Source: Spirochaetaceae bacterium (GTDB lineage: Bacteria > Spirochaetota > Spirochaetia > Treponematales > Breznakiellaceae). From it: a DNA stretch of 36,157 nt. The translations under genes were made by a program, and so were the position numbers. Shown piece after piece: positions 7,784-15,434 of the stretch; positions within the stretch are counted from its first letter, which is position 1; each line of letters opens with the position of its first letter. Under the pieces are notes generated by a model, which saw only the letters and a program-made list of their open reading frames with translations, made no database searches and was not told where the DNA came from. The stretch covers positions 1 through 36,157 of the forward strand of contig JAITJI010000093.1 of the NCBI GenBank assembly GCA_031279015.1, read 5' to 3'.

Positions 7784-7921
7784 ATGCCCGTCCTTGAAGG
7801 GCGAGGCGGTTTATTCCCCGGGTGGGGTTACATCAAAAAAATCCGCCTTGCAGGGGAGTCTTTTGGGGCCGTGATGGCAAGGGGCGCCGGAGAGAAGGGT
7901 AGTATTGAAAAAGTACGGTAA
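7784..7921 (+). CDS. Small ORF (45 aa), possible leader peptide or unrecognised protein
   Basis: Not recognised. The frame runs from ATG 7784 to TAA 7919-7921 and begins MPVLEGRGGLFPGWGYIKK; it is basic and glycine-rich with no membrane segment. It is supported by position. A strong promoter would start transcription about 19 bases upstream, and AAAGGA lies eight bases before the ATG. Its end overlaps the TTG start of the next gene by 17 bases in another reading frame, an arrangement typical of translational coupling. It may be a leader peptide. It could also be the true N-terminus of the next protein, joined by a +1 frameshift or broken by a sequence error. Confidence 0.45.
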   Translation: MPVLEGRGGLFPGWGYIKKIRLAGESFGAVMARGAGEKGSIEKVR

Positions 7922-9497
7922 AAAAACCAAAGAAAGGACCCGTTCCGGCGATATTCCGCCGGAGACGGTCAAAGATTCCGAAAAGGACAAGGTTCACTTA
8001 GTCGCTATTCTGGGGATTCCGCCGGGGGTATACCTCTGCGCCCTCTATTCCCTTATCCTCCTCACCATCCTCTTCTTGTTGCTCTGCTATCCCGGGATCA
8101 GAAAGTTTGGCAGCCTCACGGAGTTCCATTCCGAACCCGCCGGGGCGGCGGTCCGGGTAGACGGGGAAACCCGGGGGACCACCCCCTGCAAGATCTTTAT
8201 CCCCGGGGGCCGCCGGGTTATTGAACTTGTCCTTCCGGGTTTTATCCCCTACAAAACGGAGTTGGATGTTCCGGGCCGGGTCCTGGGAAGCCTCTTCTTC
8301 CCCCGGCGTCATTCCCTGGAAGCGGTCCTGGTCACAGAGGCTCCCCTGGAGGTCTTTACCGCAGGGGCCGGGGAATACGCAGCCTGGTCCTTTGCGGGGG
8401 AACCCACTGCGGCCTACCAAATCCCCCTGAGCCTCTCCGAAGGGGCCTATCGGGCGGGACCGGCGGCCCGGGAACCGGCCTTGTACGACGCTATGAACGA
8501 AACCTTACAGGGGGCCCTGCGCTTTGCCGTAACCAAAGCGGCCCTGCGGGACCTTATCAGGGCAAAGATGCTCACCGATAACGGGGGCCTTTCTCCCTCC
8601 CCCTTCTCCCTGCTCCATTCCCTTGAGGACACCCTGACCGCCCTCTCCGGGGCTCCCGGAGCCGCTCCTTGGCTGGCCGATCTGCTTCCGCCGGAGGCGG
8701 CGGACCTGGTAGCCGGATCGGTCTGGTACGAAAAAACCATTGCGGCGGCCTCCGCCCCGGCGTCAGAACCGGGGATCTTCCCGGGAGAATCCCCCCGGAG
8801 CGGCATGGCGCCGGGCTTTGGGGAACGCATAGAACTGGAGGGACTTTCCTTCCGGGAGGTTTTTGGGGGCGCCTTTCGGGAAAGTTCAGTTTTCCCCCAT
8901 ACCGAAGAGACGGGGGATTTCCTGATAGCCCTGACCAAAACCACCCGGGTTTCCTGGGAGGCTTTCCTCCGGGCTAACCCGGAGTGGCGGAAAGAAAACA
9001 GCTCCAGCCTTGAAGAGCGGGGGCTTATTAGCCCGGACTATCTTGCGCAGGAACCCCGGCCCCCGGGGTCGGATCCCGGAGACCTCAATCGGCCCGTAAC
9101 CGGAGTCTCCTGGTACGCCGCAGAGGCCTACTGCCGTTGGCTTAGCGCCTTCCTCCCCCCCTCCCTCGCCGGCTGGGAGTTGCGGCTCCCCACCGAAGCG
9201 GAGTGGAGTTACGCCGCAAGACTGGCCGCCGCCGGGGAGACCCCGGGACTGCCGGAGGGATTCTTCCGGACTCTCTGGGAATGGTGTGAGGATCCCTACG
9301 GGCCCCTCAACTTTTTCCCCCTTTCCCCGGAACGGCAAAGGACCATGCCTTCACCGGAACGGGTCCTCCGGGGCGGTTCGTGGCTGGACTTTCCGGACTC
9401 CTCCGGGGAGGAAACCAGGGGTTCCCTCCCCCCGGCATTCTGTTCCCCCTTTGTCTCCTTCAGGCCTGTGATCGCCCCGAGGAGGGCCGGACCATGA
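7905..9497 (+). CDS. Membrane-anchored PEGA and SUMF1 (FGE-like) domain protein
   Basis: A protein of 530 residues. A basic cytoplasmic N-terminus is followed by one membrane helix (about 40-61). Next comes a PEGA domain (about 71-140; FHSEPAGAAVRVDGE, then GTTPCKIFIPGG), a fold thought to bind surface or envelope structures. A linker of about 170 residues leads to a formylglycine-generating-enzyme-like SUMF1 domain (about 315-525) with VSWYAAEAYCRWL, RLPTEAEWSYAAR, LWEWCEDPYG and VLRGGSW. SUMF1 domains often serve as binding modules rather than modifying sulfatases, and no sulfatase is nearby. The TTG start at 7905 follows AAGGG. The end overlaps smpB by four bases (ATGA). Domain calls are firm; the function is unknown. 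Confidence 0.88.
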   Translation: MKKYGKKTKERTRSGDIPPETVKDSEKDKVHLVAILGIPPGVYLCALYSLILLTILFLLLCYPGIRKFGSLTEFHSEPAGAAVRVDGETRGTTPCKIFIPGGRRVIELVLPGFIPYKTELDVPGRVLGSLFFPRRHSLEAVLVTEAPLEVFTAGAGEYAAWSFAGEPTAAYQIPLSLSEGAYRAGPAAREPALYDAMNETLQGALRFAVTKAALRDLIRAKMLTDNGGLSPSPFSLLHSLEDTLTALSGAPGAAPWLADLLPPEAADLVAGSVWYEKTIAAASAPASEPGIFPGESPRSGMAPGFGERIELEGLSFREVFGGAFRESSVFPHTEETGDFLIALTKTTRVSWEAFLRANPEWRKENSSSLEERGLISPDYLAQEPRPPGSDPGDLNRPVTGVSWYAAEAYCRWLSAFLPPSLAGWELRLPTEAEWSYAARLAAAGETPGLPEGFFRTLWEWCEDPYGPLNFFPLSPERQRTMPSPERVLRGGSWLDFPDSSGEETRGSLPPAFCSPFVSFRPVIAPRRAGP

Positions 9498-9958
9498 GTG
9501 AGGGGGTCAAGATTATCGCTAAAAACCGCAAGGCCCGGTTTGATTATTCCGTGGATGACACCTATGAATGCGGCATTGAACTCCTGGGAACCGAAGTGAA
9601 ATCCTTTCGGGACGGCAGAATCTCCTTTCCCGACGCCTGGGCGGAGGTAATGGGGGGGGAGGTATGGCTCCGATCCCTCAAAATCGCCGAGAATCCCTAT
9701 TCCTCGGTGTTTAACCATGATCCGGATCGGAAAAAACGGCTCCTCCTCCACCGGGATGAGATCAAACGGATCGCCCGAAAGGTGGATGAAAAAGGTTATA
9801 CCCTCATTCCGCTGTCATTCTATCTCAAAAAAGGCCGGGTCAAGGTAGAGTTGGGACTCTGCAAAGGGAAAAAGGCCTACGATAAGCGGGCGGATATCCG
9901 GGAACGGGATATTAAACGGGAACTTTCCCGGGAATTCCGCCATGGCCCGGGCTTGTAA
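9494..9958 (+). CDS. smpB: SsrA-binding protein SmpB
   Basis: An RNA-binding protein of 154 residues that brings tmRNA to stalled ribosomes for trans-translation. The family core is plain: AKNRKARFDY, ECGIELLGTEVKS, the DAWAEV segment, IPLSFYLKKGRVKVELGL, CKGKKAYDKR and the basic tail with RDIKRELSREF. The start is ATG 9494, which overlaps the stop of the SUMF1 gene. A longer in-frame extension to 9380 exists but would lie inside that gene. The tmRNA gene itself is not in this window. Confidence 0.96.
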   Translation: MSEGVKIIAKNRKARFDYSVDDTYECGIELLGTEVKSFRDGRISFPDAWAEVMGGEVWLRSLKIAENPYSSVFNHDPDRKKRLLLHRDEIKRIARKVDEKGYTLIPLSFYLKKGRVKVELGLCKGKKAYDKRADIRERDIKRELSREFRHGPGL

Positions 9959-10022
9959 TAATGTAAAATTTTGGAGGCCGCAAATTTTCGGAGATGCTAT
10001 ATGGTTTTTCTTTTATATATAT

Positions 10023-10028
10023 TATAAT
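10023..10028 (+). promoter_or_regulatory. -10 box directly before ATG 10035
   Basis: A perfect TATAAT lies six bases before the start codon in a very AT-rich stretch with no Shine-Dalgarno sequence. This fits a leaderless transcript. No clear -35 box is visible. Confidence 0.45.
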
Positions 10029-10034
10029 AATATT

Positions 10035-10889
10035 ATGAAAAAGAGTATAATATTTTTAATAATACTTTTTTTTCCCTGTTTCCTCCGGGCGGCGGACAAA
10101 CCGGTTGTGGGTATTAATCCTTTCATTGTCCATGGTTTAAGCCCTGAAGAGGGGCGGATCATCGAATCCCTCATACACTCCTATATAGCCGTGGTAGGAG
10201 AGGTGGTAATAAACGACGCTAAGCAGGAAAGTAAAAATACCGGAACGGAAAGGCTGATCAACGCCGGAGAAACCAGGCTGCCCGATTTTATCCTGTCGGG
10301 AAGCATCGCCGTGGATCATGATAACCATATTCTGATACTGGAAATAACGAATACCCGGATCGGAGAAACCAGTCTCTACACGTCATCCCACAGAACCACC
10401 GGTGAACTGCTGTTGAGAGCCCGCACCATGGTGGAAACCCTCCTTGCTGCCGGAAACATACATAGCGGCGGACCCCCTGCGAGTATTCGGGAAGACGGAC
10501 CGGAACCCATTACCGAAAGGAATATCATCGGTACCTGGCGGGGAGATACCGGTATCGAGATAATCCGTCTCCGGCAGGATGGCAAGGGAATCGCCATTTT
10601 TTCTTCGGGAGCGCAGATGAATCTGACCTACACCATCGAAAACAACGCCCTCAAGGTGACGCAGAATTCCCCAAATACGGAGCGGTTTTACTATCCCGTA
10701 CCCTATGGGGTGGCAAAACAACTGGTTGCCAAGGCCGAACCCATGCGCTGGGAACTGCTGCTCTACCAAAAGGGGACATCCCTCAAGGGCATCAAGGTGA
10801 CTACGGCGGTACGGTACGAGGATAATACGGTGCTGGAATTCCTGCCCGGGACAACCCGGGAAGCGGAGTGGACCAGGGCTACCCGATAG
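10035..10889 (+). CDS. Exported protein of unknown function
   Basis: Of 284 residues, the first 20 or so form a clear signal peptide (MKKSIIFLIILFFPCFLRAA). The N-terminal half (VVGINPFIVHGLSPEEGRII, then FILSGSIAVDHDNHILIL) looks like the alpha/beta domain seen in TolB-N or CsgG-type periplasmic proteins. The C-terminal half starts IIGTWRGDTGIEIIRL and is beta-rich, like a small lipocalin-type barrel. These are shape resemblances, not firm assignments. There is no lipobox, so it is probably periplasmic. The start at 10035 is the only one giving a signal peptide. The 3' end overlaps the convergent divIC-like gene by 11 bases. Confidence 0.75.
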   Translation: MKKSIIFLIILFFPCFLRAADKPVVGINPFIVHGLSPEEGRIIESLIHSYIAVVGEVVINDAKQESKNTGTERLINAGETRLPDFILSGSIAVDHDNHILILEITNTRIGETSLYTSSHRTTGELLLRARTMVETLLAAGNIHSGGPPASIREDGPEPITERNIIGTWRGDTGIEIIRLRQDGKGIAIFSSGAQMNLTYTIENNALKVTQNSPNTERFYYPVPYGVAKQLVAKAEPMRWELLLYQKGTSLKGIKVTTAVRYEDNTVLEFLPGTTREAEWTRATR

Positions 10890-11319
10890 GCCGTTTCATG
10901 ATCAATTCGGTGATGCAGAGGATCAGGAGGATTCCAATCCCTGTAGCAATGGATATGAGGCGGATCATCTTTTCCGCCATGTATTCCGGCCGGATGGCAA
11001 AAACTATCTGTCCCGGAGAAAGGTACTGTTTTTTTACCCCCGACAACCCCACAATCCTGATAAACTGTTCGTTTTCCCTGCCGTAACCAAGCTCCCGGGC
11101 ATAGGCGGCAATAAGATCGGAATCGTAGAGGAGGGCATCCCTGTTGCCCTCCAGTTCTCTGTTGATGTGTTCCAAACCGTTCAGATTTATCTGTTGTTTG
11201 TTCCGTTCTTCCTGCAGTTGATTGTAGGCCGAAAATCCCATTGCCCCGGCAATCAGAGAAAACAAGGAATAGACCAGTATGCCTGCCCACAGGGATATAA
11301 GGTATTTTAAGGCCCTCAT
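10879..11319 (-). CDS. DivIC/FtsB-like septum formation protein
   Basis: A protein of about 146 residues with a membrane helix near the N-terminus (YLISLWAGILVYSLFSLIAG). A short coiled coil follows (NQLQEERNKQQINLNGLEHINREL), then LLYDSDLIAAYARELGYG, the segment after the coil in DivIC/FtsB proteins. A second hydrophobic segment at the C-terminus (LISIATGIGILLILCITELI) is unusual for that family. FtsB/DivIC proteins link early and late cell-division proteins on the outer face of the membrane. I took ATG 11319 (MRALKYLIS), which puts the helix near the start. ATG 11436 would add 39 mostly polar residues and has no ribosome site. Confidence 0.7.
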   Translation of the reverse strand: MRALKYLISLWAGILVYSLFSLIAGAMGFSAYNQLQEERNKQQINLNGLEHINRELEGNRDALLYDSDLIAAYARELGYGRENEQFIRIVGLSGVKKQYLSPGQIVFAIRPEYMAEKMIRLISIATGIGILLILCITELIMKRPIG

Positions 11320-11505
11320 TACCTGGATTTTCGGAGGGTTTGGGACGTTTCTTGAGGGTTCATTCCCGATGATTACGGGTTTTGTCTGTGGTTTGTCCGC
11401 GGTCCATTGACAATGAGAAAAACCCTGGGCTAACATTGATGAAGGGAGATTTTTAGCCGCCGGAAATTGTTTTGGGTGAAAGATCTACCGGAAATGGATA
11501 AATTT

Positions 11506-11513
11506 GCCGATAA
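11506..11513 (+). promoter_or_regulatory. Possible sigma-28-type -10 element
   Basis: GCCGATAA matches the -10 consensus of flagellar sigma-28 (FliA) promoters exactly and lies 78 bases before the acidic-protein gene. No TAAA-type -35 element is found at the proper distance, so the call is weak. It gains some interest because the downstream DUF115 genes are Maf-like. The rest of 11320-11591 holds no gene I can support. Confidence 0.25.
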
Positions 11514-11591
11514 TGAGTAATATATGTGGCGTTTTCAGGAAGATAATCCTGAGGATGTAATCCCAGAGGCATTAACAAACGGGAGCGGTCC

Positions 11592-13514
11592 ATGGCAAGT
11601 GAAAAGAGTCCTTCTATATATATAGATCGTGGTACCATCGGTTCATCGGAGGAACTTGATGAATACGGGGTATGGATAAAAAGCGAACCCCAGGATCTGT
11701 CATCCCTGCAATTAGACAGCCGGAAGAAGGAATCCCCCATTCCCGATATAGATCTGCCGGATTTTACCGAAGAACCGGAAACCGGAGCGGCTATCGAATC
11801 CATTGATGATTTGACCAGGGTCGATAACTTTGCCGATTTTATGGAAGAGAATTCGGAACTGCCCGGTGTTGATTTGGATATCTTTGGGGAGGCCGGCGAG
11901 GAAGAGGATATTCCAGGTTTTACCGGGAATGATGAGGACGGTATATTTGAGGATTTTGCAGAATCCGGTGACGCTTTTCCGGAGGAAGAGCGGATTGTTC
12001 CGGAAGACATCGAAACGGACTACCAGGAAATTCCCGTTGAGGATTTTCCGCATATTGATATCCCCTCCGGGGAACTGCCTGATGAAACGCCGCCGGTAAA
12101 GCCGGCAGCAAAACCATCGGTCAAAACGGAGGCTCCAAAAACCGGAACGGAGGGAGAATCCGATCTTTCCACCCGGTTGCTTCTGAGAATCGCCGAAGAA
12201 CTGGCGGTCATTAAGGGTGAACTGTCCGATCTGAAGCAGGAATTAGTGGTGGTCCGGGGCGGAGCTTCCTCCGAAAAATTGGAGGAAACCGCTGCGGCTA
12301 CGGGAAGGGGCGGCGGATTTTTTGATGAGGAAGAGGATGAAAAAATCGCCCTGACCGGTGATGAAATGGATAATATTCTGCATACCGCAAAGTTCACCGA
12401 AGAAACCGGTTCCGACGCTACCGAAACCATAACCGATGAATTTGCCGGTACGGAGAAAGACCTTTCAGAATCCTTTCCGGCGGCAGAGGAAAAGCCGGAA
12501 GCGCCGGAGGAATCCCCCGATCTGTCCCCGGAACCGCCGGATGAGATCGCCGGTAAATCGGAGCTCTCCCTTTCTGAGGATATAGACATCGAATATCCGA
12601 CGGATCTCCGGGAACTTATGGAACAGGGGGCAAAACCCTTAACGCCGACGCCTGAGGATACCAGCTATCTGGATGAAGACCCCCTGGCGTTTCCACAGGA
12701 AGAGGCGGAGGAATTATCGGAGCTGTCCCCGGAAGAATCGGTGGATCTGTCTATGGATGAATCCCCGGCGGAGCCTTTGGATTTCCCCTCCATCGATCTG
12801 TCTGATGCGGTGATTGATGAACCGGACCTGGGCGCCGTATTAAAAGAAAATCCCATAGAGGAACCTTCCCTGGATCATTTCTCCATCGATTTGGATTTGG
12901 AAGAATCGCCGGTGGAAGAACCTATCGGTCCGGAACCGATGGAGGAGGAAATTCTGCTTGAGCCCTCCATGGAGATAGCGGATCTTAATGCCGACGATCT
13001 CCTGGATGCCGATACGGAGGCCATCCTCAACGCCGCAGCCCTGGTAGACCCCGGTGAGGAGGAGGCGCCTGTGGATGGTACCGGCGCCATAAACCTTGAG
13101 GATACGGGGGATTTTTATGAAATTGAAGATTCCTTGATCCAGGAAAACGGTGTGCCGAAGGAAGAGGATTTTGCCCAGGTTATTCCCGAGGGCTTTGTGG
13201 TGGAATCTGAAGACTCCTCCGCTCCCCTTGATGATATTGGGGATATGGCTGCCGAATCCGGGAACGATGTCATTGAAATAACCCCGGAGGGGATTGATGA
13301 ATCGCCGGCGGAAGAGAAGGCGGCGGCCCATACAGCCGCCGGAAGTATCGTTTCTGAAGATATTCCCCCGGGTCTCAAGCAGGAATTACGGAATGTTCTT
13401 TCTTACATGGACAAGCTTTTGGAAGCCCTGCCGGAAAACAAAATAGAAGAATTTGCCAAATCAGAGCACTTCGATGCCTATAAAAAACTGTTTGAGGAGT
13501 TGGGATTAGCATAA
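11592..13514 (+). CDS. Long acidic, low-complexity scaffold-like protein
   Basis: A cytoplasmic protein of 640 residues with no signal or membrane segment and extreme Asp/Glu/Pro/Ser content. Most is predicted disordered. Three ordered islands stand out: a coiled-coil stretch at about residues 191-223 (RIAEELAVIKGELSDLKQEL), a short motif at about 243-264 (FFDEEEDEKIALTGDEMDN), and a helical C-terminus from about residue 594 (LKQELRNVLSYMDKLLEALP, then EFAKSEHFDAYKKLFEELGL). No enzyme domain is seen. GGAG seven bases before ATG 11592 fixes the start. Its stop overlaps the next start by one base, tying it to the 141-residue protein and the DUF115 genes. I infer a scaffold or docking role; the function is unknown. 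Confidence 0.8.
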   Translation: MASEKSPSIYIDRGTIGSSEELDEYGVWIKSEPQDLSSLQLDSRKKESPIPDIDLPDFTEEPETGAAIESIDDLTRVDNFADFMEENSELPGVDLDIFGEAGEEEDIPGFTGNDEDGIFEDFAESGDAFPEEERIVPEDIETDYQEIPVEDFPHIDIPSGELPDETPPVKPAAKPSVKTEAPKTGTEGESDLSTRLLLRIAEELAVIKGELSDLKQELVVVRGGASSEKLEETAAATGRGGGFFDEEEDEKIALTGDEMDNILHTAKFTEETGSDATETITDEFAGTEKDLSESFPAAEEKPEAPEESPDLSPEPPDEIAGKSELSLSEDIDIEYPTDLRELMEQGAKPLTPTPEDTSYLDEDPLAFPQEEAEELSELSPEESVDLSMDESPAEPLDFPSIDLSDAVIDEPDLGAVLKENPIEEPSLDHFSIDLDLEESPVEEPIGPEPMEEEILLEPSMEIADLNADDLLDADTEAILNAAALVDPGEEEAPVDGTGAINLEDTGDFYEIEDSLIQENGVPKEEDFAQVIPEGFVVESEDSSAPLDDIGDMAAESGNDVIEITPEGIDESPAEEKAAAHTAAGSIVSEDIPPGLKQELRNVLSYMDKLLEALPENKIEEFAKSEHFDAYKKLFEELGLA

Positions 13515-13939
13515 TGGGGCTTCTCAGTAAAGCCATGATCAAACATTCCCATATATTCCCCGGTAAATTGCCGGGTACGGGTAGTCTTTCCGGATCCGGC
13601 AAAGCTCCGGCCTCTCCAAAAAGGATATCCCTTGCGGATGCGGTGACGGCCTATATGCAGGGGAAACGCTGTCAGGGGATAGTGCTGGATAAACCGGAGG
13701 ATGCGAAGGATGATCTCTCCTTGAGGATCTTTTATTCCCAGTTATCCCGGATGCTTGGAAAATTGGGCGCATCCTTCAGGCTGCCTTCCAAAGGGTGTCT
13801 TGTTTTGTCCCCCATCCCCCTGGACAGGGAACTGGTCGGTCACCGGCTGGCACATTCCCTGCATACTTCCGTCCTAATTGATTTTGAGGCTAATACACCG
13901 GGCGCCGTTTTCAAACAGATAACCCCTTACCTCTTATAA
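13514..13939 (+). CDS. Unknown 141-residue cytoplasmic protein
   Basis: Not recognised. It has a basic, glycine-rich N-terminus (about residues 1-35) and a compact alpha/beta-looking remainder (ADAVTAYMQGKRCQGIVLD, then LGASFRLPSKGCLVLSPIPL and LIDFEANTPGAVFKQITPYL). It has no signal peptide or membrane segment. The start codon shares a base with the preceding stop (TAATG), and the next gene begins two bases after its own stop. It is therefore almost certainly translated with the acidic protein and the two DUF115 proteins. It may be an adaptor for one of them, but nothing in the sequence names a function. Confidence 0.75.
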   Translation: MGLLSKAMIKHSHIFPGKLPGTGSLSGSGKAPASPKRISLADAVTAYMQGKRCQGIVLDKPEDAKDDLSLRIFYSQLSRMLGKLGASFRLPSKGCLVLSPIPLDRELVGHRLAHSLHTSVLIDFEANTPGAVFKQITPYLL

Positions 13940-13940
13940 G

Positions 13941-15434
13941 ATGATCGAACGGCTCGCCGTTACGGGAACCGGGGTTCCCACCGCTTTTGCCGGGGAAAAG
14001 GCATTGCATTCCCGGTATGACCCATTGCTGGAGGCGGAACGGTATATCAATACCCTCCCTCCGGGGGAAGGTATCCGTTTTTTTATCCTGATTGAACCGG
14101 TTTTGGGGTATATCATCCCGGTAATACAGAAAAAATTCCCCCGGGCAAAGGTAATCGTTTTGCATGTCTCCGGGTTTTTTGCGGAACAATCCGTGGCCGA
14201 ACAGGGGCTCCCGGTGTGGGTCCCCGGAAGGGGCCCGGGAATTCAGGAATTCCTGGAGGAGGAGATCCCCGATGTACCGGCGGCGGCGGTACGGATCGTT
14301 GAATGGCGGCCTGCCCTGGGGGCCTATGGAAGGGTCTATCTTGAAGTCCTGGCAGAAACGGTGGAATTTATCAGGCGGATCGATGCCAACACCAGAACTA
14401 CCCGGGGTTTTGGACGGCGGTGGTTCAGGAATTTCTTTAAGAATCTGGGAATAATCAGAAAAACCCTCCGGTATATCCCCGGTTTTACGCCGGTTCTGAT
14501 CACCGGCGCCGGACCAAGCCTTGAGGGGGCCCTCCCGCTGATCCGGGAGCGGAAGGCTGAAAATCCCCTTTTCATCCTGGCTGCCGCATCGTCGGTGAAA
14601 CCGCTTCTGACGGGGAAACTTATCCCGGATCTTATCATCAGTACCGATGGAGGCAACTGGGCGCTGCTGCACCTCTACGAGGTCCTGCGGATGATGGATG
14701 GGGAGAATCCGCCCCTCCTGGCGGCGGGCTTGTCTGCCGCCCTTCCCTCCCAGTGTTCACGTTTACCCATCCTGCCCATAGGGGACGGCAGTTCCTGGCA
14801 GAAACTCATCCTTAAAACCATCGGGTTTCCCGGTATCAGTATGACCCAGCGGGGAACCGTTACCGCCTCCGCACTGGATCTGGCCCTGACCCTGACCGGG
14901 GGTTCTATTTTCTTATCCGGCATGGATCTCTCCCATCAGGACATCAAAACCCATGCCCGGCCCTACGGTTTTGACCGCTTTCGGGAAGAGGGGGCCTCCC
15001 GGCTAAACCCGTCTTACTTCCAGGCTTTTGTCCGGGCAGGGGGCGCCGGGACAGCGGAAGCCCACCGGATATACGCCGGCTGGTTTAAGAGACAGCTTGC
15101 ATCTTATCCCGGAAGGATCCGCTCCCTGGGGGCCAATAATCCGGTTTTTGAGACTCTGCCCGGAACAGGGGAAAGGGCAGAAACGGCGGGTAAAATCCGT
15201 GGGGACGGAGGGCTGACCCCGATCATTACTACCCTTCCCCGGAATGACACCCTGCCCCAGAGGGCGGCCCAGATCCTGGAGTCCGCCCTGAACGATCCCG
15301 CCCTTGCCCCGGCTATATGCCGGGAATTATCCCCCCTGCTTTTACCTGATGAGCCTGCTCCGTCCCCGGGGGATCTTGCGGCGGAGATAAGACTTCTCAT
15401 CAAAGCCTGTGCAAGGGGACCCCTGTATGGATAA
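13941..15434 (+). CDS. DUF115 (Maf-like motility-associated/glycosyltransferase) protein 1
   Basis: A protein of 497 residues. The DUF115 core begins near residue 187 with a Rossmann-type glycine stretch (VLITGAGPSLEGALPLI), then FILAAASSVKPLL, PDLIISTDGG and the late signature IFLSGMDLS. DUF115 includes the MptE-like enzymes and the Maf proteins that add nonulosonic acid sugars to flagellin in some bacteria. It is cytoplasmic, with no signal peptide. ATG 13941 follows the previous stop by one base, and the 3' end overlaps the second DUF115 gene by eight bases. Glycosylation of flagellin or another surface protein is the likely role, but the substrate is inference: no flagellar or sugar-synthesis gene is in the window. 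Confidence 0.8.
   Translation: MIERLAVTGTGVPTAFAGEKALHSRYDPLLEAERYINTLPPGEGIRFFILIEPVLGYIIPVIQKKFPRAKVIVLHVSGFFAEQSVAEQGLPVWVPGRGPGIQEFLEEEIPDVPAAAVRIVEWRPALGAYGRVYLEVLAETVEFIRRIDANTRTTRGFGRRWFRNFFKNLGIIRKTLRYIPGFTPVLITGAGPSLEGALPLIRERKAENPLFILAAASSVKPLLTGKLIPDLIISTDGGNWALLHLYEVLRMMDGENPPLLAAGLSAALPSQCSRLPILPIGDGSSWQKLILKTIGFPGISMTQRGTVTASALDLALTLTGGSIFLSGMDLSHQDIKTHARPYGFDRFREEGASRLNPSYFQAFVRAGGAGTAEAHRIYAGWFKRQLASYPGRIRSLGANNPVFETLPGTGERAETAGKIRGDGGLTPIITTLPRNDTLPQRAAQILESALNDPALAPAICRELSPLLLPDEPAPSPGDLAAEIRLLIKACARGPLYG

Noticed and set aside
9959-10034. A tmRNA gene next to smpB
   Set aside because: The 76-base gap is too short and AT-rich, and no tRNA-like ends are seen.
11506-11513. 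A full sigma-28 flagellar promoter before the DUF115 unit
   Set aside because: The -10 element matches, but no TAAA-type -35 element lies 11-16 bases upstream, so only a weak site is listed.
11524-11625. A 33-codon ORF (starting MWRFQEDN) overlapping the start of the acidic-protein gene
   Set aside because: It has no ribosome site or clear promoter, and the downstream start has its own good site. Kept only as a weak possibility.
12020-12589. Serine-rich minus-strand ORFs opposite the acidic-protein gene
   Set aside because: They are the direct reverse reading of Asp/Glu/Ser codons; the plus-strand frame has the ribosome site and the coupled neighbours.
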